Assembly (NCBI GenBank): GCA_938015295.1
Contig: CALLQB010000006.1
Span: forward strand, 93,020-157,019
Reading direction: 5' to 3'
DNA from: an uncultured Acidimicrobiales bacterium
GTDB lineage: Bacteria; Actinomycetota; Acidimicrobiia; Acidimicrobiales; SHLQ01
Length of the DNA: 64,000 bases
Positions 36,496 to 44,807 of this stretch are shown here, piece by piece; the stretch's first letter is position 1, and each line of letters begins with the position of its first letter. A program made the position numbers and the translations under genes. Below the pieces are notes generated by a model. That model searched no databases, was not told the origin of the DNA, and saw only the letters and a list, made by a program, of their open reading frames with translations.

Positions 36496-37080
36496 CTACA
36501 AGTTGACCTCAAAGGACCGGATCTCGCGCAGATTGCGGTATTGCTCGCCTGCATCGAGCCCGTAGCCGACGACAAACGTTGGCGGGATTTCAAATCCGAT
36601 ATAGCGAAGGTCGGTCTCGGGTAGCTGGCGGCCCTCTCGAACGAAGAGCGCACAGACTTCGAGGCTGGCGGGCCGGCGCGTCATCAAGGTCTTGCGCAGG
36701 TAGTTGAGCGTGAGGCCGCTGTCGATGATGTCTTCGACAATGATGACGTCGCGCCCGTCGAGCTCGAGATCAAGATCTTTCACGATTCGAACGATGCCGC
36801 TCGACTTGGTGCTATTGCCGTACGAACTGACCGCCATGAAGTCAACCTCGACCTGTAAGTCGATCTGGCGGGACAGATCGGCCATGAAGACAAAGGCACC
36901 CTTCAAAACACCGATAAGGAGGGGCTGCTTGCCGATGTAGTCAGCAGTGATCTGTTGTCCAAGCTCGGCGACGCGTGACGCTATCGCGGACTCAGAGACA
37001 AGAACTTCGCCGATGTCGGCGTTCTGCGAAATCGTTTGAAGCGCGGGTAAGACGGTGGGGGGCTGATCGTGTTCAGACAC
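36496..37080 (-). CDS. hpt: Hypoxanthine phosphoribosyltransferase
   Basis: 194 residues from GTG 37080, which lies just past the tilS stop; the frame is open further upstream but only as antisense-like sequence inside tilS. Purine salvage: hypoxanthine (and often guanine) plus PRPP. Signatures: GVLKGAFVFMADLSRQID, the PRPP-binding loop VIIVEDIIDSGLTLNYL, and FVVGYGLDAGEQYRNL near the end. Placed between tilS and ftsH as in mycobacteria. Confidence 0.95.
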   Translation of the reverse strand: MSEHDQPPTVLPALQTISQNADIGEVLVSESAIASRVAELGQQITADYIGKQPLLIGVLKGAFVFMADLSRQIDLQVEVDFMAVSSYGNSTKSSGIVRIVKDLDLELDGRDVIIVEDIIDSGLTLNYLRKTLMTRRPASLEVCALFVREGRQLPETDLRYIGFEIPPTFVVGYGLDAGEQYRNLREIRSFEVNL

Positions 37081-37102
37081 GGAAGACGACTGTAGTGCAG
37101 CG

Positions 37103-38041
37103 CTACGCCTCGGGAGAATGCAGCGAAAGCTTCCCGGAGCTTCGCGAGACTCGCCACCCGCCAACGACCTCGGTGGCCTTGCGTCGCTTGTGTACGACAT
37201 CGAGCATTCGCTGCACCGACGCTTCGTCGATCGGATGCGGTTCGTTGGTCTCGCTGGTGAACCATTGCCGGAGTGCCAGACGCGCAAGGACGGGGTCGGT
37301 CTCGCGAAGCTGTGTGCAGTCGCTGCCGTCGATATCGCCGGCCAACCGTAAGAGAAAGGCGGACTGTTCGGCAAAAAGTGGCGCTTGACGAGCAAGTACC
37401 GCGGCTACGTCGCGCTCGCCGATGTCGTTGAGGAGCGGCAGTAGCTCGTGGCGAACCCGGTTGCGCCGGAATGCTGGGTCGCGGTTCGATGGATCATCGA
37501 CCGGCGTGACGTTGCTGCGGCGGCACACTTCGATGGTTTCGGCTCGGCGCAACGCGAGGATCGGCCTGCGAGCGTCGGAGGCCATTCCCGCCATACCGCG
37601 TGGTCCCGCCCCGCGAACCAGGTTCAGCAACATGGTTTCTGCCTGATCATCGACGGTATGGCCGAGCAGCGCGTCAGCTGGCAGTACGCCATACCTTGCT
37701 TCGCGGGCCCGTGCTTCGAGGTTGGGGCCGGCCGCCACGAAGACGGTCTCTGCTCGAAACGCCGCACCCAGCGTTCGGGCTGCCGCCGCGACCACCTTGG
37801 CTTCAGTGTCAGATTCCGGGCGGAGGCCATGATCGACGTGAATAGCGGTAACGCTGCACCCCGCTTCGACGGCCAGGATCATCAATGCCATCGAATCGGC
37901 GCCACCTGACACCGCACAGCTGACCGCTGTGCCTGCTGCTGGAAAAGTTGCGCGGCGAAGGAGGTCGGCAAGAAAGCTGTCAGCCACCACCACGGCGGCT
38001 ACGCAATCTCGGGACGGGCCTGCTCCATGCGAGCGATCCAC
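37103..38041 (-). CDS. tilS: tRNA(Ile)-lysidine synthetase
   Basis: 312 residues from GTG 38041. It converts the wobble C of tRNA-Ile(CAT) to lysidine. The PP-loop is CAVSGGADSMALMILAVE, followed by TAIHVDHGLRPES, then LGHTVDDQAETMLLNLVRGAGPRGMAGM and NRDPAFRRNRVRHELLPLL. It lacks the C-terminal tRNA-binding extension of E. coli TilS, as is common in actinobacteria. The chosen start overlaps the upstream metalloprotease gene by 43 bp. A cluster of GTG codons at 37985-37993 just after that gene's stop is an equally plausible start (about 296 residues); neither has a strong ribosome site. Confidence 0.92.
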   Translation of the reverse strand: MDRSHGAGPSRDCVAAVVVADSFLADLLRRATFPAAGTAVSCAVSGGADSMALMILAVEAGCSVTAIHVDHGLRPESDTEAKVVAAAARTLGAAFRAETVFVAAGPNLEARAREARYGVLPADALLGHTVDDQAETMLLNLVRGAGPRGMAGMASDARRPILALRRAETIEVCRRSNVTPVDDPSNRDPAFRRNRVRHELLPLLNDIGERDVAAVLARQAPLFAEQSAFLLRLAGDIDGSDCTQLRETDPVLARLALRQWFTSETNEPHPIDEASVQRMLDVVHKRRKATEVVGGWRVSRSSGKLSLHSPEA

Positions 38042-39072
38042 AGCTTCGGATCGCGAATTTCGACGATGCCGGGAAGGTTTTCCGGACCGAGCCAGGCAAG
38101 ATCGAGCAACGCTGTTCCACCGTGGCCTTCGACGGCCTCAATGAAATCTTCGCCCTGCTGGTATTGCATGATTTTTGCGTCGATCCCCATGATGCGCTGG
38201 AACATCTTCATAAAGCCGCGGGTGCCTTGACGTCGGCCGCGCAGGACCCGTCCGAAGCGTTCCTGTCCGGGAATACGGTCGGCGCCAGCGCGGTCCATCG
38301 TGACATCGCCGTGGCCTTCTAGCAGGCTCATCAGGCCAGCAACCTGGTCGAGAACCTCGCGTTGCTCGCCCGACGCCATCAGCCCCATGAGGCCGCCATC
38401 GGCTAACGGATCTTCGCCGGCGCGCTTCATGTCGATGCCTCGCTTGAGACCATCGAGGAACCGCTGCGGATCGGGATCGACTGAATCCAACGTGCCCTGG
38501 ACCAGACCAAGGAAGTGCTCGCGCAGCCACGGAATTCCGGTGAACTGCGCGCGATGTGTTACCTCGTGCAACGCAAGCCAAAGACGAAACTCGCGTGTGT
38601 CGAAGGCGAACTTGCGCTCGAGTCCGACCACGTTGGGGCCGACGTAGTAGACGATGTCTTGATCTTCTGGATTCTCGTCTTCGATCACCAGCAGGTCGTA
38701 CTGACCAAGAACGCGGCTCGACATCCAGCCGAGCATGGCGCCCAATTCGGCACCGGCGATCTTGCCGCCAACTGGCGCCATGATGCCGTCGTCCATCTTG
38801 TCGCCCATTTTGTCGAGCAGTGGTCGCAACAGTCGCTGAAACGAAGCAATGTTTGCGTCAATCCACATGTCGCGGCCGGCGACGCGTGCGCGAGCCTCAC
38901 CGCTCGTGCTCCACAATCCTGTTGCTTCACCAACAAGTTGTTCGGCTTCGGCGGTGAACTCGTCGAAGTCGGAGACGATCTGGTCGTCGAGGTAGGTGTC
39001 GGCGAATGGTTGGCGCGCCGCAACCTTGCTAGCGACACGGCGGGCGGTGACCCAGTCGACCGGGTCAGCCAT
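37999..39072 (-). CDS. Zinc-dependent metalloprotease-like protein (DUF2342/F420-associated family)
   Basis: 357 residues from ATG 39072 (MADPVDWVTARRVASKVA); a TTG five codons upstream is possible. The signature is LHEVTHRAQFTGIPWLREH, a zincin HExxH with a second region downstream. GAMLGWMSSRVLGQYDLLV and YYVGPNVVGLER precede it as in the actinobacterial family annotated as coenzyme F420 biosynthesis-associated or DUF2342. Protease activity and substrate are unproven. Upstream of tilS and hpt in the same order as Rv3626c-Rv3625c-Rv3624c of M. tuberculosis. Confidence 0.88.
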   Translation of the reverse strand: MADPVDWVTARRVASKVAARQPFADTYLDDQIVSDFDEFTAEAEQLVGEATGLWSTSGEARARVAGRDMWIDANIASFQRLLRPLLDKMGDKMDDGIMAPVGGKIAGAELGAMLGWMSSRVLGQYDLLVIEDENPEDQDIVYYVGPNVVGLERKFAFDTREFRLWLALHEVTHRAQFTGIPWLREHFLGLVQGTLDSVDPDPQRFLDGLKRGIDMKRAGEDPLADGGLMGLMASGEQREVLDQVAGLMSLLEGHGDVTMDRAGADRIPGQERFGRVLRGRRQGTRGFMKMFQRIMGIDAKIMQYQQGEDFIEAVEGHGGTALLDLAWLGPENLPGIVEIRDPKLWIARMEQARPEIA

Positions 39073-39129
39073 GGGCGTGGACCGCAAGAGATCTCGACGC
39101 GCTCGACGACAAACCGTCTGGAAACAGCG

Positions 39130-39261
39130 TCACTTTTTTGGGTATCGCGTTCGGCTCACCTGAGCGAAGTAGCCAAGCAACAATGCAATGACCGCCAGGA
39201 TGGCGCCTGCAGCGAGGGCTACGGCGATCCAGTAATGCCAAACGACAGCGAGGGTGTACAT
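39130..39261 (-). CDS. Very small single-helix membrane protein
   Basis: 43 residues: MYTLAVVWHYWIAVALAAGA opens a single strongly hydrophobic helix (about 12-33), followed by a basic tail ending YPKK. Same strand as its neighbours and fills the gap between the metalloprotease gene and the small Cys-rich gene. No strong ribosome site is seen before ATG 39261. The membrane topology (short N-terminus, positive C-terminus inside) looks real rather than random. Function unknown. Confidence 0.5.
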   Translation of the reverse strand: MYTLAVVWHYWIAVALAAGAILAVIALLLGYFAQVSRTRYPKK

Positions 39262-39341
39262 GTCTTAATCGTATCCGTTCTTGCGGGCTGACACTGCCCC
39301 GGATGCGACGCGGGGCTTGTCAGCGACCCGAGGACCACCGA

Positions 39342-39494
39342 TCAATCGATGATCCGGCCCCGAGTTCGTGGTGTCACCATGGGCTGGTGCAACGAGCAGT
39401 AGTCGTATTCGTTGTAGCGGGAAAGACGAGTTGCGCATTTTTCTTCGAGGCAGACCCGGAGTCCGACTCTTTGTTGAGTGGTTGATGTAGCCAT
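39342..39494 (-). CDS. Small Cys/His zinc-finger-like protein
   Basis: 50 residues from ATG 39494. The sequence contains CLEEKCATRLSRYN and YDYCSLHQP, giving Cys15, Cys20, Cys and His in a CxxxxC...CxxH arrangement suited to bind one zinc. The block TRLSRYN...YC..H recurs in short actinobacterial regulatory proteins (family memory, not checked). It sits downstream of a zinc anti-sigma factor on the same strand, so a redox or zinc-linked role is possible. Too short to be found by a 60-codon cut-off. Confidence 0.6.
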   Translation of the reverse strand: MATSTTQQRVGLRVCLEEKCATRLSRYNEYDYCSLHQPMVTPRTRGRIID

Positions 39495-39551
39495 GTATCT
39501 CTAACCCATCAAACCCGCGCGAAAGTTCCGCGAAAATCGAGGATTCCGAAA

Positions 39552-39812
39552 TTATTCGAACCCGAGTTCGCGCGCGATTCGACTTCGCAACTCGTCGGGA
39601 ACACGGTTCACCGAACGTGTCCGGACGACCGTGCGTAGCTCGGCGTGGAAATCGTAGGCAGACAAGCAGCTTCCGCAGAACTCGATATGACCCGAAATCG
39701 TCACCCGATGCAGTTCGGTGAGCTCGCCGTCGAGATAGTGATACAGCAGGTTCAACGCGTCGAAACATGGATCGCCGCTGAGCTGAACACTGAACTCTTG
39801 GTCGCTACTCAT
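39552..39812 (-). CDS. Zinc-binding anti-sigma factor (RsrA-like)
   Basis: 86 residues from ATG 39812, overlapping the sigma gene by 8 bp. The ZAS motif is [14 protein letters not shown] (His-x3-Cys-x2-Cys), with a further Cys near the N-terminus ([19 protein letters not shown]) as in RsrA. In RsrA-type factors, oxidation of these Cys residues releases zinc and frees the sigma factor. Translational coupling to the sigma gene fixes its partner. No membrane helix, so it acts in the cytoplasm. Confidence 0.9.
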   Translation of the reverse strand: MSSDQEFSVQLSGDPCFDALNLLYHYLDGELTELHRVTISGHIEFCGSCLSAYDFHAELRTVVRTRSVNRVPDELRSRIARELGFE

Positions 39813-40398
39813 TTTCAGACACCTCACTCACTACTTCGCTTGGCAAGAGCCCTCGCGACTCGGCGAACTCGAACAACGACTTCTGCATCGCTTTTCTTCC
39901 ACGATGAAGCCGACTCATCACTGTTCCGATCGGCACATCGAGGATCTCTGCGATCTCTTTGTACGAAAACTCTTCGACATCGGCAAGCAGAACCGCTATC
40001 CGGTAGGCCTCGGGAAGCTCGTCGAGCGCGTCGACGATCTCTGCCTCAGCAAAGGTGTCCATCAGCAAATCTTCGGCGCTACGTCCGGTGCGCGCCGCCT
40101 CTAGGCCACCCAATCGGCGGTAGAGGTAGAGGTCCTCGACTTCGCCCAGATCGGTTTCGTTCGGCCGCCGCTGCTTTTTGCGGTAGATGTTGATGTAGGA
40201 GTTCGTGAGGATGCGATACATCCACGCCTTGAGATTGGTGCCTTCGGTGAAACCACCGAATCCTCGGTAGGCCTTGAGATAGGTCTCCTGCACCAGGTCC
40301 TCGGCGTCGGAGGGGTTGCGGGTCATTCGCAACGCCGCACCATAGAGTCCATCCATGAGCGGCATCGCCTGTTCAGCGAAATCGGCTTGATCTGCCAT
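39805..40398 (-). CDS. ECF sigma factor, SigR/SigH-like
   Basis: 197 residues. Region 2: [36 protein letters not shown] and [27 protein letters not shown]. Region 4: [46 protein letters not shown]. The [13 protein letters not shown] and linker LYLYRRLGG match the SigR/SigH group controlling thiol-oxidative stress. It is encoded directly upstream of an RsrA-like anti-sigma factor with which it overlaps, supporting redox control. Confidence 0.94.
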   Translation of the reverse strand: MADQADFAEQAMPLMDGLYGAALRMTRNPSDAEDLVQETYLKAYRGFGGFTEGTNLKAWMYRILTNSYINIYRKKQRRPNETDLGEVEDLYLYRRLGGLEAARTGRSAEDLLMDTFAEAEIVDALDELPEAYRIAVLLADVEEFSYKEIAEILDVPIGTVMSRLHRGRKAMQKSLFEFAESRGLLPSEVVSEVSENE

Positions 40399-40409
40399 AG
40401 GGTTCGAAC

Positions 40410-41402
40410 TTAGCTTTCAGCGCGGCGTCGCCTACCACCGCGTGTCGCTCGTTGGTTGGCGCTGCCGGCGACGTCTTCGGGAACGTCGAATCCGCGAGGG
40501 TTGATGATCGGGTCGGCATCAGGGCTCAGGGCCTCGGCCATAGCCGCGATGTGAGCTGGGCCGCTGCCGCAGCAGCCGCCAATGATTCGGGCACCTAGAA
40601 AACGGGCTCGTTGCGCATACTCGGCCATGATCATCGGGTTGCCGTCGTAGTAGAGCTCATCGCCTTTCCACTTCGGAATTCCGGCGTTGGCCTTGGCGAT
40701 CAGAATGGCGTCGGGTCGAGCATCATGCATTTGATCGATGACGCCTTCGATCTCATCGAGACCGTTTCCGCAGTTTCCACCAATCGCGGCTACACCCAGC
40801 GCCGAAAGCTCGCGCACCGCCTTGCGTGGAGTAACCCCCATCATCGAACGCCCTTTGGTGTCGAACGACAAGGTCGTGCAGATGGGCAGACCGCCAACCG
40901 CGGTGGCGGCCTCGACTGCTGCGGTGACCTCGGCGAGGTCGCTCATTGTTTCAATCCAGAAAAGATCTGCACCGCCGTCGGCGAGACCCTGGGCTTGAAC
41001 AGTGAACGACTCGACGGCCGCTGCGTGGTTGAGTTCGCCCATTGGTTCGAAGAGTTCGCCAGTCGGACCCATCGACCCGGCAACAAGGACAGTGCGGTCG
41101 ACCGCATCAGCGGAGCGGCGGGCGACCTCGGCCCCCGCCTTGTTGAACTCGTAAGCGCGGTCTTGCAGATTGTGCAGCTTTAGCCGGTTCGCGGTTCCAC
41201 CGAACGTGTTCGTGAGAATGATGTTCGACCCAGCAGCGACATACGCGTCGTGCACATCCTTCACCCGCTCGGGAAAGTCGACATTCCATGGCTCGGGCGA
41301 ATCTCCTGATTGCAAACCCCGCTCGAACAGCTGCGTTCCCATCGCGCCGTCGATGAGCAACACGTCGTGGCGGTCGAGTTCTTGCACCAATTTGTTCGTC
41401 AT
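40410..41402 (-). CDS. Homocysteine S-methyltransferase family protein (BHMT-like)
   Basis: 330 residues, a TIM barrel of the Hcy-binding family. Start [19 protein letters not shown], then [12 protein letters not shown], and three zinc-binding Cys in [11 protein letters not shown] and [12 protein letters not shown]. It transfers a methyl group to homocysteine to make methionine; the donor could be betaine, S-methylmethionine or a related sulfonium/ammonium compound. The length resembles BHMT-like enzymes or the first domain of MetH. The C-terminal tail is basic (GGRRRRAES). A second, distinct member lies at 54496-55374. Confidence 0.9.
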   Translation of the reverse strand: MTNKLVQELDRHDVLLIDGAMGTQLFERGLQSGDSPEPWNVDFPERVKDVHDAYVAAGSNIILTNTFGGTANRLKLHNLQDRAYEFNKAGAEVARRSADAVDRTVLVAGSMGPTGELFEPMGELNHAAAVESFTVQAQGLADGGADLFWIETMSDLAEVTAAVEAATAVGGLPICTTLSFDTKGRSMMGVTPRKAVRELSALGVAAIGGNCGNGLDEIEGVIDQMHDARPDAILIAKANAGIPKWKGDELYYDGNPMIMAEYAQRARFLGARIIGGCCGSGPAHIAAMAEALSPDADPIINPRGFDVPEDVAGSANQRATRGGRRRRAES

Positions 41403-41440
41403 AGGTACCGGCCATGCTACGGCGACCCATCGGCGAAGAG

Positions 41441-42406
41441 CTAGGCGACCTTCAGTCGGCTTCTGCCGGCATCTTTGGCCGAGTACATCGCCCGGTCAGC
41501 TCGGCGCAGCCAGTCTTCGTTCGATTCGCGGTTCTTTCGTTGCGCTGCTCCGAGAGAACACGACACCGCAAAGGTCGCGCCATCGATCAGGTACGGGGCG
41601 GTCAGTGATTCATGAATCTGGTCGAGACGCTTATGCACTTCGACTCGCTCTGCTGCACGAAGGATGAGCGTAAACTCGTCGCCGCCGACTCGGCTCACAA
41701 AGTCGTCACCGCGCACGGCGTCGCCCAGACGGCTCGCCACCCTAGTGAGGACGGCGTCGCCGAGAAGGTGTCCGTTTCGGTCGTTGATTGTTTTGAAGTG
41801 ATCGATGTCGACCATCACCAACCACGCTCGCTCGTCGCGCGCTTCGACAAAGTTCAGCGCCTGCTCAAAGGCGGCCCGGTTGCCGATGCCGGTGAGGGTG
41901 TCGGTCATCGCCTGGATTGCCAATTCTTCAGAAAGCTCCTGTAGCTCTCTCGTGCGTGCTACCTGGGTCGAGACGTCGCGTTCGACCACATAGAAACGCC
42001 GCTCGGCGACCGACCAACTGACTCTGAGTTCAAGATCGACAACATGGCCGTCCCATCTGACAGCGCGCACCCGCATTTGGTCGCTGCAGTCAACGTTGGA
42101 CTGGTACATCTTGATGGCGGTGGTCATCATCTCTTCGCCGCTTGAGGGTGCAAGAAACTCGGCGCAGTTGCGTCCGATGATGTCGTCAACGTTTCCGCCA
42201 TGCATGTCGGCGGCAGCTTGGTTCACGTCAATGACGACGCCGCTCGCATCGAGCACAATGAGGATGTCTTGGGCCAGGTCCATGAGGCGCGAGCGTTGCA
42301 TCAGTCGCTCGTATTCTTCTGCTGGCACGTCCACAAGAAGAACTTCGGCAATAGCGACCGTGATCTTTATTGTTTCGCGACCGCAATCCCCTTGCACCCC
42401 TTGCAA
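41441..42406 (-). CDS. PAS-GGDEF diguanylate cyclase
   Basis: 321 residues, soluble. A PAS domain (~35-150: ILIVLDASGVVIDVNQAAADM, IIGRNCAEFLAP) precedes GGDEF (~160-318). Seen: DTLTGIGNRAAFEQAL, MVDIDHFKTINDRNGHLLGD, catalytic SRVGGDEFTLIL and DRAMYSAKDAGR. Unlike the membrane cyclase at 17685, it keeps the inhibitory I-site (RGDD, five residues before the catalytic loop), so product inhibition is expected. Start codon uncertain; initiation near VAIAEVLLVDVP is possible. No EAL or HD-GYP phosphodiesterase gene is visible in this window. Confidence 0.93.
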   Translation of the reverse strand: MQGVQGDCGRETIKITVAIAEVLLVDVPAEEYERLMQRSRLMDLAQDILIVLDASGVVIDVNQAAADMHGGNVDDIIGRNCAEFLAPSSGEEMMTTAIKMYQSNVDCSDQMRVRAVRWDGHVVDLELRVSWSVAERRFYVVERDVSTQVARTRELQELSEELAIQAMTDTLTGIGNRAAFEQALNFVEARDERAWLVMVDIDHFKTINDRNGHLLGDAVLTRVASRLGDAVRGDDFVSRVGGDEFTLILRAAERVEVHKRLDQIHESLTAPYLIDGATFAVSCSLGAAQRKNRESNEDWLRRADRAMYSAKDAGRSRLKVA

Positions 42407-42502
42407 TCACAAGCAACTTCCGGCACTCTAGCCACAGGGCTCACCGCAATTCGAGCCTCCACACCACCCCCCACTACCCGCCCAAACCGGCAATTGGCCA
42501 CC

Positions 42503-43138
42503 ATGACGCAGCACTCTTGCGCGCGATCCCCCCACCGTTTTTCCTGTTTTCGGTCGTTGCTGACCGGCATTTTCGGCTTCCTCTTGGCAAGTGCGGTGAT
42601 CGTGGGCTGCTCCGACACCGACATTCGCCACTTCAGTCAACCGGCGCTACCCGCTGCGCCAGCGGGAATGCCGTCAGTCTTTTGGGACACGATGACAAAC
42701 CACGGAGCCATCGCCGGGCTCCACGACGGCTACCAGGCGTGCGTCGAACCGGAACTCGGCGTCGTCCCGTTCGATGTCGAAGTTCATGGAAGCCTCGTCA
42801 ACCCAGCTTTCGATGCCGGCTACGTTCTCGGGGTGCAAGCCGTTGCCCGGCAATGCCCTCAGCTCATCGCCTTCCACACGCAACACGACCGAGCCGCCCG
42901 AGCCGACCAACGCCTTGCGGTAGTGGGCGTGGCTTTGCCAACCGCCGACGCACACCCCGACTACGGCAAAGGATTCGATGCGGGCCGGGAGACAATCGCA
43001 AGCGTCGACTGCGACCAAACGGCATTGCATGTTGAAGCTGCTCCGCCGAGCAACTGGACAATCGACTTCGAGTCGGAATTTCTGTCGGGCTATGTCGCGG
43101 CACTTGAGCTGGCAGCGAGTAGCTGCCCGATCTACTAA
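42503..43138 (+). CDS. Lipoprotein of unknown function
   Basis: 211 residues from ATG 42503, chosen as the Met preceding a signal peptide (SLLTGIFGFLLASAVIVGCSD, lipid Cys about 36). The mature part has two GY-V-G-type repeats: HDGYQACVEPELG, FDAGYVLGVQAVARQC and FDAGRETIASVDC, FLSGYVAALELAASSC, each ending in Cys, suggesting disulphides. No family recognised. Divergent from the PAS-GGDEF gene. Confidence 0.65.
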   Translation: MTQHSCARSPHRFSCFRSLLTGIFGFLLASAVIVGCSDTDIRHFSQPALPAAPAGMPSVFWDTMTNHGAIAGLHDGYQACVEPELGVVPFDVEVHGSLVNPAFDAGYVLGVQAVARQCPQLIAFHTQHDRAARADQRLAVVGVALPTADAHPDYGKGFDAGRETIASVDCDQTALHVEAAPPSNWTIDFESEFLSGYVAALELAASSCPIY

Positions 43139-43249
43139 CACCCGCCACATGTCAACCGGCTGACAACAACCCGACGCTCGATCTGGCATCATCGTCCTAG
43201 GCCTCTCCCCAGGGGCACACTCTCCCGGCGGATCAGAACAGAGTGCACG

Positions 43250-43999
43250 ATGACATCACAATACGGCGGAAGTTACCCAGCAAGCTTTCCTCCACCCACG
43301 CCCCACGACGTATCATCTGAGCGTGGACGAACAGGAATGCAACTTGCGGTGAGCGTTTCTGGATTCATCGATTCACTCAACCCAGACGACCGGGCTCGCG
43401 TGCTCAAGACGATGCACACGACCCAGTATTCGAAGAATGAGGTCGTCTTCCACCAGGGCGAAGCCGGGCAAACACTTCACATCGTCAATCGAGGGCACTT
43501 CATCGTGCACTCGCTGAGTTCTGAAGGCCGGCGCACGGCTCTCGTTGTTTTGGGACCAGGAGATGTGTTCGGAGAAATGGCAGTGCTTGGCCGTGAGTCG
43601 ACACGGTCGGCAACCGTGAGCGCTATCGACAAAGCGTCCACACTCGCACTTGACCGGAGTGCGGTCGACGAACTTCGTCGAACATCGGTCAACATCGATC
43701 GTCTGCTACTTGAGATTCTCACGTCAACGGTGTTACGACTCACGACCCGGCAGATGGAGTTGAGTGAACTCACCGCTCCAGAACGCGTGATTCGCCGGGT
43801 TGTCGAACTCCTCGAGGTGTATCCGGGCGGCAGACTACGGCTAACGCAAGGGGAGATCGCTGCTCTGTGTCACACCACTCGCGCAACGGTGAATGCAACG
43901 CTTAGCGGGCTGAAAGACGAGGGCATCGTGACGCAGGAGGGCCGGTCGATTGTGGTAATTGACCCGGTGGCGCTGCGACTCCGCTCGACCAAACTCTGA
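43250..43999 (+). CDS. Crp/Fnr-family transcriptional regulator
   Basis: 249 residues. A cyclic-nucleotide-binding fold at ~35-150 (VVFHQGEAGQTLHIVNRGHF, GPGDVFGEMAVLGRESTRSATVSA) contains the FGEM...RSAT phosphate-binding cassette, with Arg and Thr in the expected places for binding a cyclic nucleotide. The winged helix follows: RLTQGEIAALCHTTRATVNATLSGLKDEG. The first ~30 residues are an extra polar tail; an internal start at MQLAVSVSGF is possible. No other gene is in its transcription unit; a palindrome and candidate small RNA lie just downstream. Confidence 0.93.
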   Translation: MTSQYGGSYPASFPPPTPHDVSSERGRTGMQLAVSVSGFIDSLNPDDRARVLKTMHTTQYSKNEVVFHQGEAGQTLHIVNRGHFIVHSLSSEGRRTALVVLGPGDVFGEMAVLGRESTRSATVSAIDKASTLALDRSAVDELRRTSVNIDRLLLEILTSTVLRLTTRQMELSELTAPERVIRRVVELLEVYPGGRLRLTQGEIAALCHTTRATVNATLSGLKDEGIVTQEGRSIVVIDPVALRLRSTKL

Positions 44000-44076
44000 C
44001 GCACACACCTGTGCAGGCGGCGAGCCCGGCAATCTCGTGTTGACGCAGAAGTCGCACAATTGTTTCGAAAAGTCTG

Positions 44077-44106
44077 CTCAAAGTGTCGGCTGGCCGACAC
44101 TTTGAG
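44077..44106. repeat. Perfect 30-bp palindrome (14-bp arms)
   Basis: CTCAAAGTGTCGGC (44077-44090), centre TG, GCCGACACTTTGAG (44093-44106). The arms are exact reverse complements. It sits 78 bp after the Crp-family stop codon and 84 bp before a T-tailed terminator. No T-run follows on the plus strand. It could be a hairpin ending the Crp-family mRNA or a protein-binding site for a promoter reading into 44131-44236. Confidence 0.75.
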
Positions 44107-44130
44107 GTGACGACGTGCGCCACACTGGAG

Positions 44131-44236
44131 TCACACAGCGAAAGCAACCTACAAATGCTTTGCTGAATCCTGGTGGCGGAAACCCAGGTAACGAAGATCG
44201 GTCCAGGCGGAATGGACCGGTCTTCGTTGCTTTTTT
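44131..44236 (+). ncRNA. Candidate small RNA or orphan leader ending in a terminator
   Basis: No coding sequence is evident in 44000-44243. Three consecutive plus-strand hairpins occur: 44137-44146 with 44156-44164 (nine pairs, one bulged G), 44169-44173 with 44184-44188 (CCTGG/CCAGG closing a 10-base loop with GGCGGAAAC), and the terminator stem 44190-44228. The gene beyond is convergent, so this is not a 5' leader of a visible gene. The 5' end is not defined. It does not fit riboswitch classes I remember. Confidence 0.35.
44190..44236 (+). terminator. Strong intrinsic terminator
   Basis: A 16-bp stem with one G-U pair (44190-44205 with 44213-44228, 7-base loop) is followed by GC and a run of seven T at 44230-44236. 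It lies 190 bases after the Crp-family gene and just before the convergent reductase gene's stop. Confidence 0.85.
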
Positions 44237-44243
44237 GCCGCAG

Positions 44244-44720
44244 CTATTTCGGAATGAGATGAAAGATCCGAAAGGACCGATCGGTGATCGTTCCGTACTG
44301 CTCCCATGCGGGCCAGTGCCGCAATGCCTCATCCCAAGCGTCAGCGCGCTCGGCGCCCTCGAGGAGATGCGCCGTAGCCTGCCGACGCTTTCCCTTGCGA
44401 AGAATCTCAACATCGGGGTGCGTCAACAGGTTGTACGTCCACGCCGGATGCGACTCTTGGGCGAAGTTGCTGCCGACGATGAGGTACGTGCCATCGCCGC
44501 GCGGAATCGTCTCCAATGGCGACTCACGCTCAACACCAGATTTGGCCCCCTTCGAGTACAGAACAAGGCCCGCCCCGGGCACAAACCGCCCCTTTGAGGC
44601 CTTCGCCATAAAGCGATGCATCGCGGGAAACACTTTCGGCCCAAGTGCACGAAACAGATCCGATGTCACGATCCTTGCTGCAAGATCGTCAGCGCCAGTG
44701 CGTGGCAATTTTTCACTCAT
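44244..44720 (-). CDS. Deazaflavin (F420)-dependent nitroreductase-family protein
   Basis: 158 residues of the Ddn/split-barrel FDOR type. Signatures: FMAKASKGRFVPGAGLVLYSKGAKSG, RESPLETIPRGDGTYLIVGSNF, HPAWTYNLLTHPDVEI and WPAWEQY. These correspond to the F420-phosphate and deazaflavin-binding segments of Ddn-like enzymes. They reduce quinones, nitro compounds or enones using reduced F420; the substrate here is unknown. Convergent with the Crp-family gene, with the terminator between. Confidence 0.88.
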   Translation of the reverse strand: MSEKLPRTGADDLAARIVTSDLFRALGPKVFPAMHRFMAKASKGRFVPGAGLVLYSKGAKSGVERESPLETIPRGDGTYLIVGSNFAQESHPAWTYNLLTHPDVEILRKGKRRQATAHLLEGAERADAWDEALRHWPAWEQYGTITDRSFRIFHLIPK

Positions 44721-44807
44721 GATCGCTCAGCCCCTCTGTTGATCACTTCGTCAACAGTAAGTGAGAGTACTGCGCAACCGTTGTTAGCCCGCACCTCCGC
44801 GCTGCAG

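Noticed and set aside
44131..44236. c-di-GMP, c-di-AMP or TPP riboswitch
   Set aside because: Tempting because of GAAA-containing loops and nearby cyclase genes, but the conserved core bases of these classes are not present in order, and no downstream same-strand gene exists to regulate.
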